This document shows positions 6,069-6,086 of a stretch of 6,086 nt of DNA, piece after piece (position 1 is the stretch's first letter; each line of letters begins with the position of its first letter). The translations under genes and the position numbers were made by a program. The notes beneath the pieces are model-generated. The model did no database searches, was not told the DNA's origin, and saw only the letters and a list, made by a program, of their open reading frames with translations. The stretch is from an uncultured Verrucomicrobiota bacterium (GTDB lineage Bacteria > Verrucomicrobiota > Kiritimatiellia > RFP12 > UBA1067), in the NCBI GenBank assembly GCA_945613785.1, contig CALZAJ010000103.1:1-6086 (forward strand). Direction: 5' to 3'.

Positions 6069-6086
6069 CGTGACCTTGAGCAGCAC

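Noticed and set aside
6069..6086. GTG start of the zinc-finger gene at the window edge
   Set aside because: The GTG at 6084-6086 is only the edge of the open frame with no visible upstream signal. The ATG at 6066-6068 has AAGG 5 nt upstream, so it is preferred, though not proven.

Overview
The window is GC-rich, and every gene I can support lies on the minus strand. Reading in the direction of transcription (high to low coordinates), it holds five genes. First is an uncharacterised protein with an N-terminal C2H2-type zinc-finger motif, at the right edge. Then comes pheT, the phenylalanyl-tRNA synthetase beta subunit. After a gap of about 124 bp come a secreted or anchored hypothetical protein with an acidic block followed by a basic block, a GT2 glycosyltransferase fused to a GtrA-like membrane domain, and the first two thirds of rmlA (glucose-1-phosphate thymidylyltransferase), which runs off the left edge. 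No rRNA, tRNA, CRISPR array, insertion sequence or phage gene was seen.

The layout forms two tightly packed transcription blocks. In block A (5082-6068 and 2672-5110) the zinc-finger gene overlaps the start of pheT by 29 nt, and the pheT ribosome binding site lies inside its last codons. In block B (1627-2547, 584-1651, 1-573) the secreted-protein gene overlaps the glycosyltransferase by 25 nt. The glycosyltransferase stop codon is itself the first three bases of a perfect 8-nt Shine-Dalgarno sequence for rmlA. The overlaps suggest translational coupling. I found no convincing promoter in the 124-bp gap, so block B could be read through from block A or have its own unrecognised promoter.

Functionally, block A joins a housekeeping translation enzyme to an unknown protein. 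Block B looks like the edge of a cell-surface polysaccharide locus. RmlA makes dTDP-glucose for the dTDP-rhamnose and dTDP-sugar pathways, and the GT2-GtrA fusion probably transfers a sugar to, and/or moves, a polyprenyl-phosphate-linked sugar at the membrane.

The organism is probably a member of the PVC group (Verrucomicrobiota, Kiritimatiellota or Lentisphaerota). This rests only on my recollection that proteins like the two uncharacterised ones (a GPPN-type motif behind an N-terminal Cys-rich finger, and a 'DGKYLPPPY...INGCQV'-type segment) occur there. It is an inference that a database search should settle.
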